Part shown: positions 17,849-26,660 of the stretch, piece by piece
Layout of the letters: the number at the start of each line of letters is the position of its first letter
Numbering within the stretch: position 1 is the stretch's first letter
NCBI RefSeq assembly: GCF_900105475.1
Contig: NZ_LT629777.1
Span: forward strand, 5,146,001-5,210,000
Source of the DNA: Pseudomonas asplenii
GTDB lineage: Bacteria; Pseudomonadota; Gammaproteobacteria; Pseudomonadales; Pseudomonadaceae
DNA: 64,000 bases
Direction: 5' to 3'
The notes under the pieces: generated by a model
Told to the model about the DNA's origin: nothing
The model's input: the letters and a program-made list of their open reading frames with translations, nothing else
The model's database searches: none
Program-made: the position numbers and the translations under genes

Positions 17849-18886
17849 TTGAAAACCCCTCTCTGCGTTTTGCTTCTGCTCTGCCTGGTCCGCACCGCAG
17901 TCGCGGCCGATACCACGATCGGCTTCCAGGAGTCCGAGTTGCGAGACACCCACCTCGACCGACCGTTGCAGATGGTGGTCTGGTATCCCGGCGCAACCAC
18001 CGAACAGCCAGTATTGATCGCCGACAACTCCGTGTTTGTCGGCGCCCCGGCGATCAAAAACGCGGCACCGGCTGGCGGCACGCATCCACTGGTGGTGATT
18101 TCCCACGGTTTCGGCGGCAACTGGGGCAACCAGACCTGGCTGGCCAGCGCCCTGGCCCATCAGGGCTACATCGTCGCGGCGGTCAACCATCCGGGTAGCA
18201 CCAGCAAGGACCGCAGCCCTCAAGCCGCCGCACAATTATGGCAACGGCCGGTCGACCTCAGCCGTGCCATCGATGCGGTCCTGGCCGAGCCGCAACGGTT
18301 TGGCGTGGTGGACAAGCAGCGCATTGCCGTGGTTGGCCATTCGCTCGGCGGCTGGACCGCCATGGAAATCGCCGGGGCGCGTTTCGATCCGGATCGCTTC
18401 GACCAGGACTGCAAGACCCACTCTGAATTGTCCAGTTGCTCGGTGTACCAACAGATGGCGTCCACCAGCACCCCGGCCTTGAAGACTCGGCTGGCCGGCG
18501 ATCTGCGCGACAAGCGCGTCACGGCGATCGTGGTGCTGGATCTGGGCCTGTCACGCGGCCTGACCGACGCCAGCCTTGCGGCCATGAAAGTACCGACACT
18601 GATCATTGCCGCTGGCGTGCCGTCTACCGAGCTGCCCGCCGAGCTGGAGTCGGACGACCTTGCCCGCCGCCTGCCCAAAGCCCTGATACAACACGTGAAA
18701 ATCGGCGAAGCCAGTCATTTCACCTTCATGGCCACCTGCAAGCCGGGCGCCGAAGCCCTGATCGACGAAGCGTCGCCGGGCGAAAGCTTCATCTGCCGGG
18801 ATGGTGAAGGTGCCCGTCCGCGGGAAACCCTTCACCAACAGATCAGCTCATTGATCGTCGGGTTCCTGGCACAACCGCCCCGCTAG
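17849..18886 (+). CDS. Secreted alpha/beta hydrolase (PAF-acetylhydrolase / dienelactone hydrolase-like)
   Basis: About 346 residues if translation starts at the TTG at 17849. That start gives a clean signal peptide (KTPLCVLLLLCLVRTAVAA) with AAGGA upstream, whereas the upstream ATG at 17726 adds an implausible N-terminus. The oxyanion segment is VISHGFGGNWGNQ, the nucleophile elbow is GHSLGGW and the catalytic histidine is probably in EASHFTFM. The cysteines in DQDCKTHSELSSC suit a periplasmic protein. The substrate is unknown; the closest general match is predicted dienelactone hydrolases. Confidence 0.82.
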   Translation: MKTPLCVLLLLCLVRTAVAADTTIGFQESELRDTHLDRPLQMVVWYPGATTEQPVLIADNSVFVGAPAIKNAAPAGGTHPLVVISHGFGGNWGNQTWLASALAHQGYIVAAVNHPGSTSKDRSPQAAAQLWQRPVDLSRAIDAVLAEPQRFGVVDKQRIAVVGHSLGGWTAMEIAGARFDPDRFDQDCKTHSELSSCSVYQQMASTSTPALKTRLAGDLRDKRVTAIVVLDLGLSRGLTDASLAAMKVPTLIIAAGVPSTELPAELESDDLARRLPKALIQHVKIGEASHFTFMATCKPGAEALIDEASPGESFICRDGEGARPRETLHQQISSLIVGFLAQPPR

Positions 18887-19002
18887 GTGCCACCCGGGAT
18901 CAATACCCGGGGCTCGACCTGCACGTAGAAGATTCGGCAAAATCCGATAAGATATTGATACACTGTAACAATATCTTATCTTCCTCCCGGCAGTCTCCGT
19001 CC

Positions 19003-19548
19003 ATGACCCCTGTGCAATCGCGTGCCTGTTTCACCGCCCTGCTCCTGCTGCTGTGTGGCTCATCGGCCGTGGCCGACGACCTGATGATCACCTGGCCTGG
19101 CGACTGGGAAGTGCAGACCCTGCCACCCGCGCAGAATGCCGCCGGCGAGGTCATCAGTGGCCTGCGCCAGCGCGCCGTGAAGAACGATGCCAACGGTGAT
19201 CCGCTGATGGTCATGGAACTGACCCAGTCGGCGCTGACTCCCGGACATGAGGTCAACCTGCCCGGCGTACTGCTGGAAATGCGCAAGGCGGTGCAGAAAA
19301 ACTTCGTCGAACGCGGTTTCATGAGCGTATGCAACCACATCCACGACAGCACCCTGGGTGGCATGCCGGCAGTGGAAACCACCTGCACCATTACCCAGAA
19401 CGGCGGCCACGTGATGACTCAGACCCTGGTCGCCGCAGCTCGCGAAGGCAAGGCCTATTCGCTGCTGTACGCCGGCTCCGCAGACGGTTACAAGGCGCAG
19501 GAAGCGGCAGTCAACGGCATCCGTGCCAGCCTGCACCTGGAACCCTGA
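19003..19548 (+). CDS. Secreted DUF4946-type protein
   Basis: 181 residues from the ATG at 19003 with signal peptide TPVQSRACFTALLLLLCG ending near AVADD. The mature start LMITWPGDWEVQTLPPA and the disulfide-like cysteine pair (SVCNHIHDS and ETTCTI) fit the DUF4946 family seen mainly in Pseudomonas, as far as I recall. It is periplasmic by prediction, with function unknown. It follows the hydrolase gene by about 115 bp on the same strand. Confidence 0.75.
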   Translation: MTPVQSRACFTALLLLLCGSSAVADDLMITWPGDWEVQTLPPAQNAAGEVISGLRQRAVKNDANGDPLMVMELTQSALTPGHEVNLPGVLLEMRKAVQKNFVERGFMSVCNHIHDSTLGGMPAVETTCTITQNGGHVMTQTLVAAAREGKAYSLLYAGSADGYKAQEAAVNGIRASLHLEP

Positions 19549-19622
19549 TATCTATCAGTGGAGTGCTCGCGGCTCAGCGCGAGCCTGTTCCCAAACCGTT
19601 GCGCAACAGGGTCCAGACGCTC

Positions 19623-20582
19623 TCAAGGCAGCAGAATCACCTTCTCGCTGCTGCCCTGATTGACCTCGGCATACCGCGCCGGCCCCTCTGCCAATGGCGA
19701 CTCGCGCAAACCCGACGGCAGCTCCAGCAGCCCTTCATCGAAGAAGCGACCGAATTGCTCGAGCATCCGTGCACACGCCTCGGTGCCGTAGAGCAACGAA
19801 TTGATACCCACCACCGAACCACCCTTGCGGTACAAGGCCAATGCCGGCAACTGCACATGCCCATCGACCGGAGCGGCAATGATCGCGATGCGGCCGAACG
19901 GCGCCAATGCCGCGACCGCCGCCGGCAGCCAGAAACCGGTGGTGTCGAAAATCACCTCGGCCCCGCCGGGAAAAACGCCATTGACCGACGCCGCCAGGTC
20001 CTCCGGCTTATCCAGCACGATCGCCTCGAAGCCCCTGGCTTGCAGCGCCCTGGCCTGCTCCGGCCGACGCACCGCCGCCAACACCTGCGCTCCGCGAATC
20101 TTCGCCAGGGCAATCGTCGCGCTGCCGACCGCGCCATTGGCGCCAATCACCAACAGGCGCGTTTCAGCCTTCACCAGGCTGCGCTCCAGGGCATCCCAGG
20201 CCGTGGTGTAGGGAACTCCGAGACTGGCCGCCTGGGCGAAACTCAAATGTGTCGGCTTGAGCGCCACGCCCTTGGCCGACAGGGTCAGGTACTGTGCGTG
20301 GGAACCATCGCCGGTGAAGCCCAGTTCCTTGCCGCTACCCCAGACTTCCTGGCCGAGCAGCGCCTGCGGCCCCTCGACCACCACTCCGGCGAAATCGCGA
20401 CCGGGCACCCTGGGCAAGGTGGTGTAGGAGAAACGGCCCAGCACGTTCTTCACATCGCTGGGATTCAGGCCAGCCGCCTTGATCTGCACCAGCACCTCGC
20501 CAGCAGCGGGTACGGGCATCGGCAACTCGGCCAGTTGCAGTGCCGAGAGGTCACCGGTCTTCAAAAATTGCAGGGCTTTCAT
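19623..20582 (-). CDS. Zinc-independent MDR-type quinone oxidoreductase
   Basis: 319 residues from the ATG at 20582. The N-terminal GroES-like domain contains GLNPSDVKNVLGRF and VPGRDFAGVVVEG. The Rossmann part contains VIGANGAVGSATIALAK for NADPH. The catalytic-zinc cysteine/histidine pattern of alcohol dehydrogenases is absent, placing it with NADPH:quinone reductase-like enzymes. It lies immediately downstream of a small XapX gene on the same strand. The physiological substrate is unknown. Confidence 0.88.
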   Translation of the reverse strand: MKALQFLKTGDLSALQLAELPMPVPAAGEVLVQIKAAGLNPSDVKNVLGRFSYTTLPRVPGRDFAGVVVEGPQALLGQEVWGSGKELGFTGDGSHAQYLTLSAKGVALKPTHLSFAQAASLGVPYTTAWDALERSLVKAETRLLVIGANGAVGSATIALAKIRGAQVLAAVRRPEQARALQARGFEAIVLDKPEDLAASVNGVFPGGAEVIFDTTGFWLPAAVAALAPFGRIAIIAAPVDGHVQLPALALYRKGGSVVGINSLLYGTEACARMLEQFGRFFDEGLLELPSGLRESPLAEGPARYAEVNQGSSEKVILLP

Positions 20583-20616
20583 AGAGTGCGCATCCAGACA
20601 GGGAACGGAAAGAGTT

Positions 20617-20790
20617 TCAGGACAACCAGCCAGCCACCAGTTGCTTGCCCAGCGGCCAGGCCTTTTCGCCCAACTGCATGCCCAGCAAGCCAACCAGGGC
20701 CACGGCGGGAGGTGCCGGGGAACGGAAATCGAGCCCGCCGTAAAGCAGCCCGACTGCAACGCCGATGACGAGAGAAATCAGATAGCTCAT
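20617..20790 (-). CDS. XapX-domain small membrane protein
   Basis: 57 residues, MSYLISLVIGVAVGLLYGGL at the start and ending LVAGWLS. Two hydrophobic helices are separated by DFRSPAPPAVALVG, the arrangement of the XapX domain family. A GGAG lies 13 bases upstream, rather far. It precedes the oxidoreductase by 34 bp and may be co-transcribed. XapX proteins are found near transport and oxidoreductase genes; their function is not established. Confidence 0.8.
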   Translation of the reverse strand: MSYLISLVIGVAVGLLYGGLDFRSPAPPAVALVGLLGMQLGEKAWPLGKQLVAGWLS

Positions 20791-20894
20791 GATGAAATCC
20801 AGGCTCCAGGAAGGAATGCCTGCAGTCTATGACCGGCCAACAGAGGGAATCGGCCAAAGACTTCTGGATATCGGTCAAACGCGGAAGAAGCGGC

Positions 20895-21662
20895 TCAATC
20901 GATCGGATAATGCGAAGGCGAGATGCCCAAGGCGCGGCGAAACATGTCGCTGAAACTGCTGGGTGAATACCCCAGTGAACGGGCGATGCGACTGACCGGC
21001 ACGCCCTGGATCAACTCCGCCACGGCCGTCGCCAACTGCACCTGACGGCGCCATTCGGCGAAGCCCATGCCCAGTTCCGCCTGGAACAGCCGCGCCAGGG
21101 TACGCACACTGGCACCGGCGGTCTCGGCATGCTGATCGAAGGAAATCGCCAGCGACGGCGCACTCATCACCGCCTGGCACACCGTCAACAGACGACGGTC
21201 ACTGCCGGAAGGCAAAGCGACTTTCAGCATCGAACGCCGTGCCCGCCGCAACTCCAGCAGCGCCAGGTTGGCCAGCGCCTCGTAATAGTCGCGCCGAGCC
21301 TCGTCGGCCTGCTCCACCAGGCCAATGATCAACTCACGCAGCAGACCACCGACCTCGATCACCTGCACCGTGCTTTCAAGGGTGTTGGCCAGAGACGGAC
21401 GCAGGTAGATATTGCGCATCTGCAAATCCGAAACCACCCGAATGCCATGGCAAACCCCAGGGGGCAGCCAGACGGCCCGCTGTGGCGGTACTGCCAGGGC
21501 CTCATCGGGCGTTTCGACCCACATCACTCCGGACATCGCATACAGCAACTGCCCCCAAACATGCTCGTGGGGCTCGATGTACAAGCCCCTCGGGTAGGTC
21601 CGGGCCAGTGGTTGCACGGGCCGGTTGGTGTCGCTGAGGTCGGGCGGTGCGGCCAGTGCCAT
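20895..21662 (-). CDS. AraC-family transcriptional regulator
   Basis: 255 residues from the ATG at 21662. An N-terminal cupin-like sensor (RGLYIEPHEHVWGQLLYAMSG) is followed by two helix-turn-helix motifs at the C-terminus (ASVRTLARLFQAELGMGF and VSRIARSLGYSPSSFSDMF). Its start lies two bases after the glutathione reductase stop, so it is the second gene of a gor operon. The cupin histidines suggest a small-molecule ligand. The regulon is unknown. Confidence 0.88.
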   Translation of the reverse strand: MALAAPPDLSDTNRPVQPLARTYPRGLYIEPHEHVWGQLLYAMSGVMWVETPDEALAVPPQRAVWLPPGVCHGIRVVSDLQMRNIYLRPSLANTLESTVQVIEVGGLLRELIIGLVEQADEARRDYYEALANLALLELRRARRSMLKVALPSGSDRRLLTVCQAVMSAPSLAISFDQHAETAGASVRTLARLFQAELGMGFAEWRRQVQLATAVAELIQGVPVSRIARSLGYSPSSFSDMFRRALGISPSHYPID

Positions 21663-21664
21663 GA

Positions 21665-23023
21665 TCAGCCTGCGACAGGCGTACGCATCGTGACGAACTC
21701 TTCGGCCGCCGTCGGGTGCACGCCGATGGTTTCGTCGAAGTGTTGCTTGGTCGCACCGGCTTTCAGCGCAATCGCCAGGCCCTGGACGATCTCGCCGGCG
21801 TCCGGTCCGACCATGTGGCAACCCAGAACCTTGTCGGTACGGGCGTCCACCACCAGCTTCATCAGGGTCTTTTCCTGGCACTCGGTGAGGGTCAGCTTCA
21901 TCGGCCGGAAGCGGCTTTCGAAGATTGTCACGTCATGGCCCTGCTCTCGCGCCTGCTCTTCGGTCAGGCCGACGGTGCCGATATTCGGCTGGCTGAAGAC
22001 TGCGGTCGGGATCAGGTTGTAGTCGACCGGACGATACTGCTCGGGTTTGAACAGCCACCGGGCCACGGCCATGCCTTCGGCCAGGGCCACCGGCGTCAAT
22101 TGCACGCGACCGATCACATCGCCCAGGGCAAGGATCGACGGTTCTGCAGTCTGGTACTGCTCGTCGACCTCGATGAAGCCGTGCTTGTCCAGCTTCACTC
22201 CGGTGTTCTCCAGCCCCAGGTTGTCCAGCATCGGACGCCGCCCGGTGGCGTAGAAAATACAATCGGCGATCAACTCGCGGCCATCCTTGAGCGTGGCCTT
22301 GAGGCTGCCGTCAGCCTGCTTGTCGATACGCTCGATATCGCTGTTGAACTGCAGCTTCAAGCCTTGCTTGGTCAGTTCTTCGGCCAAGTGTTTACGCACG
22401 GCGCCGTCGAAACCGCGCAGGAACAGGTCGCCGCGATACAGCAATTGGGTATCGGCGCCCAGACCGTTGAAGATACCGGCGAACTCGACGGCAATATAGC
22501 CGCCGCCGACCACCAGAATGCGCTTGGGCAGTTCCTTGAGGAAAAACGCTTCATTGGAACTGATGGCGTGCTCATGCCCTGCAATCTCCGGGATCTGTGG
22601 CCAGCCACCAGTAGCAATCAGAATGTGCTTGGCGCTGTAGCGCTGGCCGTTGACCTCGACCTGATGCGGATCGACCAACTTGCCGTGGCCTTCGAGCAGG
22701 GTGACACCGCTGTTGACCAGCAGGTTGCGATAGATGCCGTTGAGGCGGTTGATTTCCTTGTCCTTGTTGGCGATCAGCGTCGCCCAGTCAAAGTTCGCCT
22801 CGCCCAACGACCAGCCAAAGCCCTTGGCCTGTTCAAATTCCTCGGCGAAGTGCGATCCGTAGACCAGCAACTTCTTGGGCACGCAGCCGACGTTGACGCA
22901 GGTCCCGCCCAGATAACGGCTTTCAACCACCGCCACCTTCGCCCCGAAACCGGCGGCAAACCGCGCCGCACGTACACCGCCGGAACCGGCGCCAATCACA
23001 AACAGATCAAAATCGTAGGCCAT
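21665..23023 (-). CDS. gor: Glutathione reductase
   Basis: 452 residues from the ATG at 23023, preceded by GGAG seven bases upstream. The FAD-binding [14 protein letters not shown], the redox disulfide [13 protein letters not shown], the NADPH-binding [10 protein letters not shown] and the C-terminal catalytic HPTAAEEF are all present. The cytosolic enzyme regenerates reduced glutathione from the disulfide using NADPH. An AraC-type regulator follows two bases downstream. Length and motifs match glutathione rather than thioredoxin reductase. Confidence 0.95.
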   Translation of the reverse strand: MAYDFDLFVIGAGSGGVRAARFAAGFGAKVAVVESRYLGGTCVNVGCVPKKLLVYGSHFAEEFEQAKGFGWSLGEANFDWATLIANKDKEINRLNGIYRNLLVNSGVTLLEGHGKLVDPHQVEVNGQRYSAKHILIATGGWPQIPEIAGHEHAISSNEAFFLKELPKRILVVGGGYIAVEFAGIFNGLGADTQLLYRGDLFLRGFDGAVRKHLAEELTKQGLKLQFNSDIERIDKQADGSLKATLKDGRELIADCIFYATGRRPMLDNLGLENTGVKLDKHGFIEVDEQYQTAEPSILALGDVIGRVQLTPVALAEGMAVARWLFKPEQYRPVDYNLIPTAVFSQPNIGTVGLTEEQAREQGHDVTIFESRFRPMKLTLTECQEKTLMKLVVDARTDKVLGCHMVGPDAGEIVQGLAIALKAGATKQHFDETIGVHPTAAEEFVTMRTPVAG

Positions 23024-23101
23024 TTCTATCTCCTCGGCAGGCATACAGCATAACCGCTGTAGCCTCTCTGGTCAGTTAGCCATTACATAAGGGCGCACAA
23101 C

Positions 23102-23126
23102 AAAAAAGCCACCCGAAGGTGGCTTT
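23102..23126 (-). terminator. Intrinsic terminator of galU
   Basis: Nine-base arms AAAGCCACC and GGTGGCTTT around a CGAA loop (UUCG on the transcribed strand) are followed on the minus strand by six T residues. It lies about 32 bp after the galU stop. Confidence 0.9.
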
Positions 23127-23157
23127 CTTTACGACGAGACGACGAAGTCGGCAGCTA

Positions 23158-23997
23158 TCAGTAAGCCTTGCCAGTCTTGTAGAAATTCTCGAAGCAGAAG
23201 TTGGTCGCGTCGATATAGCCTTCAGCGCCACCGCAGTCGAAACGCTTGCCTTTGAACTTGTAGGCAATCACGCAGCCGTCCTGAGCCTGTTTCATCAGGG
23301 CGTCAGTAATCTGGATCTCGCCGCCCTTGCCTGGTTCGGTCTGCTCGATCAGGTTGAAGATGTCCGGGGTCATGATGTAACGGCCGATGATCGCCAGGTT
23401 CGATGGTGCATCTTCCGGCTTTGGCTTCTCGACCATGTTGCGTACGCGGTACAGGTCATCACCGATCAGGTCGCCAGCGATCACACCGTACTTGCTGGTT
23501 TCCTGTGGGTCGACTTCCATGATCGCAACGATGGTGCAGCGGTACTGCTTGTACAGCTTGACCATTTGCTTGAGTACGCCGTCGCCGTCCAGGTTGACGC
23601 ACAGGTCATCCGCCAGCACCACGGCGAACGGTTCGTCACCGATCAGTGGACGGCCGGTCAGGATGGCGTGGCCCAGGCCTTTCATTTCGGTCTGACGAGT
23701 GTAGGAGAACGAGCACTCGTCCAGCAGGCGGCGGATACCGACCAGGTACTTTTCCTTGTCGGTGCCCTTGATCTGGTTTTCCAACTCGTAGCTGATGTCG
23801 AAGTGGTCTTCCAGTGCGCGCTTGCCGCGGCCGGTAACGATCGAGATCTCGTTCAAGCCAGCGTCCAGCGCTTCTTCAACGCCGTACTGGATCAGTGGCT
23901 TGTTCACCACCGGCAGCATTTCTTTGGGCATGGCTTTAGTCGCTGGCAGGAAGCGAGTACCGTAACCGGCTGCTGGGAACAAGCATTTCTTGATCAT
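23158..23997 (-). CDS. galU: UTP-glucose-1-phosphate uridylyltransferase
   Basis: 279 residues. The N-terminal nucleotide-binding motif KKCLFPAAGYGTRFLPATKA, the sugar-binding EMLPVVNKPLIQY and the metal-binding DD in VVLADDLCVNLDGD define bacterial GalU. It makes UDP-glucose for lipopolysaccharide, exopolysaccharide and trehalose-type pathways. The ribosome site AAGGACTCAT directly precedes the ATG at 23997. It is transcribed alone, ending in a clear intrinsic terminator. Confidence 0.95.
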   Translation of the reverse strand: MIKKCLFPAAGYGTRFLPATKAMPKEMLPVVNKPLIQYGVEEALDAGLNEISIVTGRGKRALEDHFDISYELENQIKGTDKEKYLVGIRRLLDECSFSYTRQTEMKGLGHAILTGRPLIGDEPFAVVLADDLCVNLDGDGVLKQMVKLYKQYRCTIVAIMEVDPQETSKYGVIAGDLIGDDLYRVRNMVEKPKPEDAPSNLAIIGRYIMTPDIFNLIEQTEPGKGGEIQITDALMKQAQDGCVIAYKFKGKRFDCGGAEGYIDATNFCFENFYKTGKAY

Positions 23998-24277
23998 ATG
24001 AGTCCTTAAAAAGGGCGGTGTGTACGAGTTTCGGCGCAGTCTAATCAGGCGGCAGTCACCTTACAATGCCCCGCTGATAGCATACTGACGTCAACATAGA
24101 GAAAAATCGCGGCAGATAGTTCCAAAACATTGGAAAATTGTCCGATGCCCGGCAGGGGCAGACCCCGACGCTCCCTGTCCAGCACACTGCCGACGAATTG
24201 ATTCTAGCGGCAGATAGCGGTTCGTGCCGGGTTCTGCGCTATCATCCTGACATTCCCCTGATGAGTGAGATGGATCG

Positions 24278-24460
24278 ATGTCGGCAGCAAAGAAAGTGAA
24301 CGGTTACCTGATTACCCAAGCGGCAGATGGCCAATGGTGGGTTGCCGGTGACGACGGCGAGCAGATTGCCGGACCGTTCGCGACCGAGGCCCTGGCCAGT
24401 GAAGTCGCCTCGGTGTTCGAAGACACCCCTGCCCCGTCTGCCAAACGTCGCGAAAAATAA
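24278..24460 (+). CDS. Small conserved-looking soluble protein
   Basis: 60 residues, starting MSAAKKVNGYLITQ. Two tryptophans occur in a QWWVAGDDGEQIAGPF segment, followed by a helix and a basic tail. No signal or membrane segment is present. It is preceded by a GAGATGGAT ribosome region and lies 12 bp ahead of a lipoprotein gene, so both are probably one transcript. The function is unknown. Confidence 0.65.
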   Translation: MSAAKKVNGYLITQAADGQWWVAGDDGEQIAGPFATEALASEVASVFEDTPAPSAKRREK

Positions 24461-24472
24461 AGGCTGAATGAC

Positions 24473-24754
24473 ATGAAGCGTTTTCTGGCACTGCTCGCGG
24501 TACTGGCCCTGGCGGGATGCGCAACGGCCTCCAAAACCTACCTGAACAATGGTCAACAAGGTCTGGAAATCGACTGCTCCGGCGAGGCGATGTCCTGGGC
24601 CAAATGCTACGAAAAGGCCAATGACTCCTGCGCGGGCACTGGCTACACCATCGTCGGCACCGACGGCACTCCGCAACCCAAGGAGAGCGACAAGACCCTC
24701 GGTGTGGATGTCGGAAATTTCAAGAGCCGCAGCGTCATCGTCATCTGCAAGTGA
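24473..24754 (+). CDS. Small lipoprotein
   Basis: 93 residues. MKRFLALLAVLALAGCATAS is a lipoprotein signal with lipobox LAGC. The mature part carries four more cysteines (IDCSGEAMSWAKCYEKANDSC and the C-terminal ICK), suggesting disulfides in the periplasm. It is probably co-transcribed with the small gene upstream. The function is unknown. Confidence 0.78.
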   Translation: MKRFLALLAVLALAGCATASKTYLNNGQQGLEIDCSGEAMSWAKCYEKANDSCAGTGYTIVGTDGTPQPKESDKTLGVDVGNFKSRSVIVICK

Positions 24755-24762
24755 CCCGGGCG

Positions 24763-24789
24763 TTCAGGCCAGCTCAGGGCTGGCCTGAA
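24763..24789. terminator. Stem-loop between two convergent lipoprotein genes
   Basis: Eleven-base arms TTCAGGCCAGC and GCTGGCCTGAA around a five-base loop span the stop of the minus-strand lipoprotein. On the plus strand it follows the other lipoprotein by 8 bp. It probably serves both directions. Confidence 0.6.
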
Positions 24790-25133
24790 ATACAACGGGT
24801 TGCCGCATCCAGGACCGCACTGGAGCGCAACGGGTTGTTCGACATACTCTCGTAGAGCCGGATGCTGCTGCCGTTGGAGCGCTCTTCGATGTCGAGCAGC
24901 GCAGCCGGCGAAGTCGACAGGCGATCGCGTACCACCATCTTGATTCCGTTCTTGTGCGGGGTCATCAACGATGGACCACGACTCTTGTTCAGAATGGTGT
25001 CCACACAATGAGCGTATTCATTAGGCTTCTTGCCCGATATCACATTCAGCGTCGGCGGCGTCTGCTGAATATCCGAAACACTTGCACACCCCCCCAACGC
25101 CAGCACCACAGCGATCCAAGTGCCCCACTTCAT
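24774..25133 (-). CDS. Small lipoprotein of unknown function
   Basis: 119 residues with lipobox in MKWGTWIAVVLALGGCASVS. Two further cysteines (AHCVDTIL and AATRCISGQ) could form a disulfide. It converges on the upstream lipoprotein gene. I do not recognise a family. Confidence 0.75.
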   Translation of the reverse strand: MKWGTWIAVVLALGGCASVSDIQQTPPTLNVISGKKPNEYAHCVDTILNKSRGPSLMTPHKNGIKMVVRDRLSTSPAALLDIEERSNGSSIRLYESMSNNPLRSSAVLDAATRCISGQP

Positions 25134-25344
25134 GAAAAACCCTCCAATAAAGACGCTCCGACAGCATCAACACGAATTTTCTCCCTGGTGGCGTAGAATT
25201 TAACCCAACTTCTATGGCGACAAAGCAGTGTAATCCGTCAGACTTGTTACCCTACCCGCAGAATTAACCCATCGTAGCCGCAAAATCGTGCTGCGCTACG
25301 TGCTATCTTTTTGATTTTGTAGAAAAAGCCTTCTGGAGGCGGTC

Positions 25345-25650
25345 ATGAAATTCATCCACCAGCGCGAGCACCTCAACGAAGACGACATTGTCGTGATCGA
25401 GTGCTCCCAGAACTGCAATATCCGCCTGATGAGCGATGCCAACTTTCGCAGCTTCAAGAACGGCGGTCGTCACAGCTATCACGGCGGCGCCTTCGACACC
25501 TTTCCCGCGAGGATCACCGTACCCAGTACCGGCTTCTGGAACATCACGCTGGACACCGTGGTCACCAAACGGGCGATCAGTGTCACCCGCAAGCCGACCA
25601 TGAAGCATTCGATCCGCATCATCCGCCGCTCCAGCTCGAAACTGCGCTGA
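25345..25650 (+). CDS. DUF1883-type protein
   Basis: 101 residues: MKFIHQREHLNEDDIVVIEC, then CNIRLMSDANFRSFKNGGRH and GGAFDTFPARITVPSTGFWN. This order matches the DUF1883 family of small beta-rich cytosolic proteins, sometimes found beside stress or TIR-type proteins. GGAGG lies 10 bases before the ATG. It starts a run of short same-strand genes ending in alkB. The function is not established. Confidence 0.82.
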   Translation: MKFIHQREHLNEDDIVVIECSQNCNIRLMSDANFRSFKNGGRHSYHGGAFDTFPARITVPSTGFWNITLDTVVTKRAISVTRKPTMKHSIRIIRRSSSKLR

Positions 25651-25685
25651 GTCCAGGCACTGCCCCTCCTTCTTACATGAGTGGA

Positions 25686-25853
25686 ATGACCGTGACTACC
25701 CGATACGTCATCAAATACACCCTCAACGGCGAACGCCGTTTCGAATTCGCCCAGTTGGAAAACGGCACTGAAGCCGAGGCCCGCACCGTGCTGGAAGCGA
25801 TGCATGGCGCAGACGATGTGATCAGCGATGTGAAAGTCAGCAAGGCGCTGTAA
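25686..25853 (+). CDS. Small hypothetical protein upstream of alkB
   Basis: About 55 residues, containing RYVIKYTLNGERRFEFAQL and ending VKVSKAL. It is soluble, with a beta-hairpin-like start and a helical end. The start is uncertain: ATG at 25677, ATG at 25686 or GTG at 25692, the last having GTGGA at a better distance. It ends nine bases before alkB. Confidence 0.65.
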   Translation: MTVTTRYVIKYTLNGERRFEFAQLENGTEAEARTVLEAMHGADDVISDVKVSKAL

Positions 25854-25862
25854 GACATACGC

Positions 25863-26525
25863 ATGAGCCTCGATCTGTTTGCCGATGAAGACCTGCGGCA
25901 ACCCGAACGCCACGAGCGGATCGGCGAACAATCCTGGGTACTGCGTGGCTTCGCCCTGCCCCGGGTCGAGCACCTGCTCCCCGCCCTGCGTGAGGTCATC
26001 CGCCAGGCGCCGTTTCGCCAGATGGTCACTCCGGGCGGTTTCACCATGTCCGCCAGCCTGAGCAGTTGTGGCGCCTGGGGCTGGACCAGCGACCGCCACG
26101 GCTATCGCTACAGCGCTCTCGACCCACAAAGCGGCCTGCCCTGGCCGGCCATGCCCGAGGTGATCCGGCAACTGGCGGTGGACGCGGCCGAGGCTGCAGG
26201 GTTCGAAAACTTCGCGCCCGATGCCTGCCTGATCAATCGTTATGTGCCGGGGGCCAAGATGTCCTTGCATCAGGACCGTAACGAACGCGACCTCAACGCC
26301 CCGGTGGTATCGGTTTCGCTGGGCCTGCCGGCGATGTTCCTGTTTGGCGGCCATGACCGTGCCGACAAGAGCCAACGCATTCCATTGCTGCATGGCGACG
26401 TGGTGGTCTGGGGTGGCGTCGACCGCCTGCGCTTTCACGGCATCCTGCCGATCCGGGAGGGCCACCACCCCGTTTTGGGCGCGCAACGCATCAACTTCAC
26501 CCTGCGCACTGCCGGCCAGCCTTGA
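25863..26525 (+). CDS. alkB: AlkB-type DNA/RNA oxidative demethylase
   Basis: 220 residues. The Fe(II)-binding HxD is in SLHQDRNE, the distal histidine in LRFHGILP and the 2-oxoglutarate arginines in GAQRINFTLR. The substrate-loop GGFTMSASLSSCG and LINRYVPGAKMSLHQD are typical of AlkB itself. The enzyme removes 1-methyladenine and 3-methylcytosine from nucleic acids. No ada gene is adjacent, and the upstream short genes do not indicate an adaptive-response operon. Confidence 0.93.
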   Translation: MSLDLFADEDLRQPERHERIGEQSWVLRGFALPRVEHLLPALREVIRQAPFRQMVTPGGFTMSASLSSCGAWGWTSDRHGYRYSALDPQSGLPWPAMPEVIRQLAVDAAEAAGFENFAPDACLINRYVPGAKMSLHQDRNERDLNAPVVSVSLGLPAMFLFGGHDRADKSQRIPLLHGDVVVWGGVDRLRFHGILPIREGHHPVLGAQRINFTLRTAGQP

Positions 26526-26660
26526 TCGGCGGGTTCTGATTCGCCGTCATCGGGCAAGAGTCTTTTACCAAACCGTCACTGGCCTTGCCGCTGGCATTCC
26601 TGATACAAGCTTGTGTTGTTCTCGTCTTAATCCCTTTATCTGCCCCGGAGAGAAGTCGTC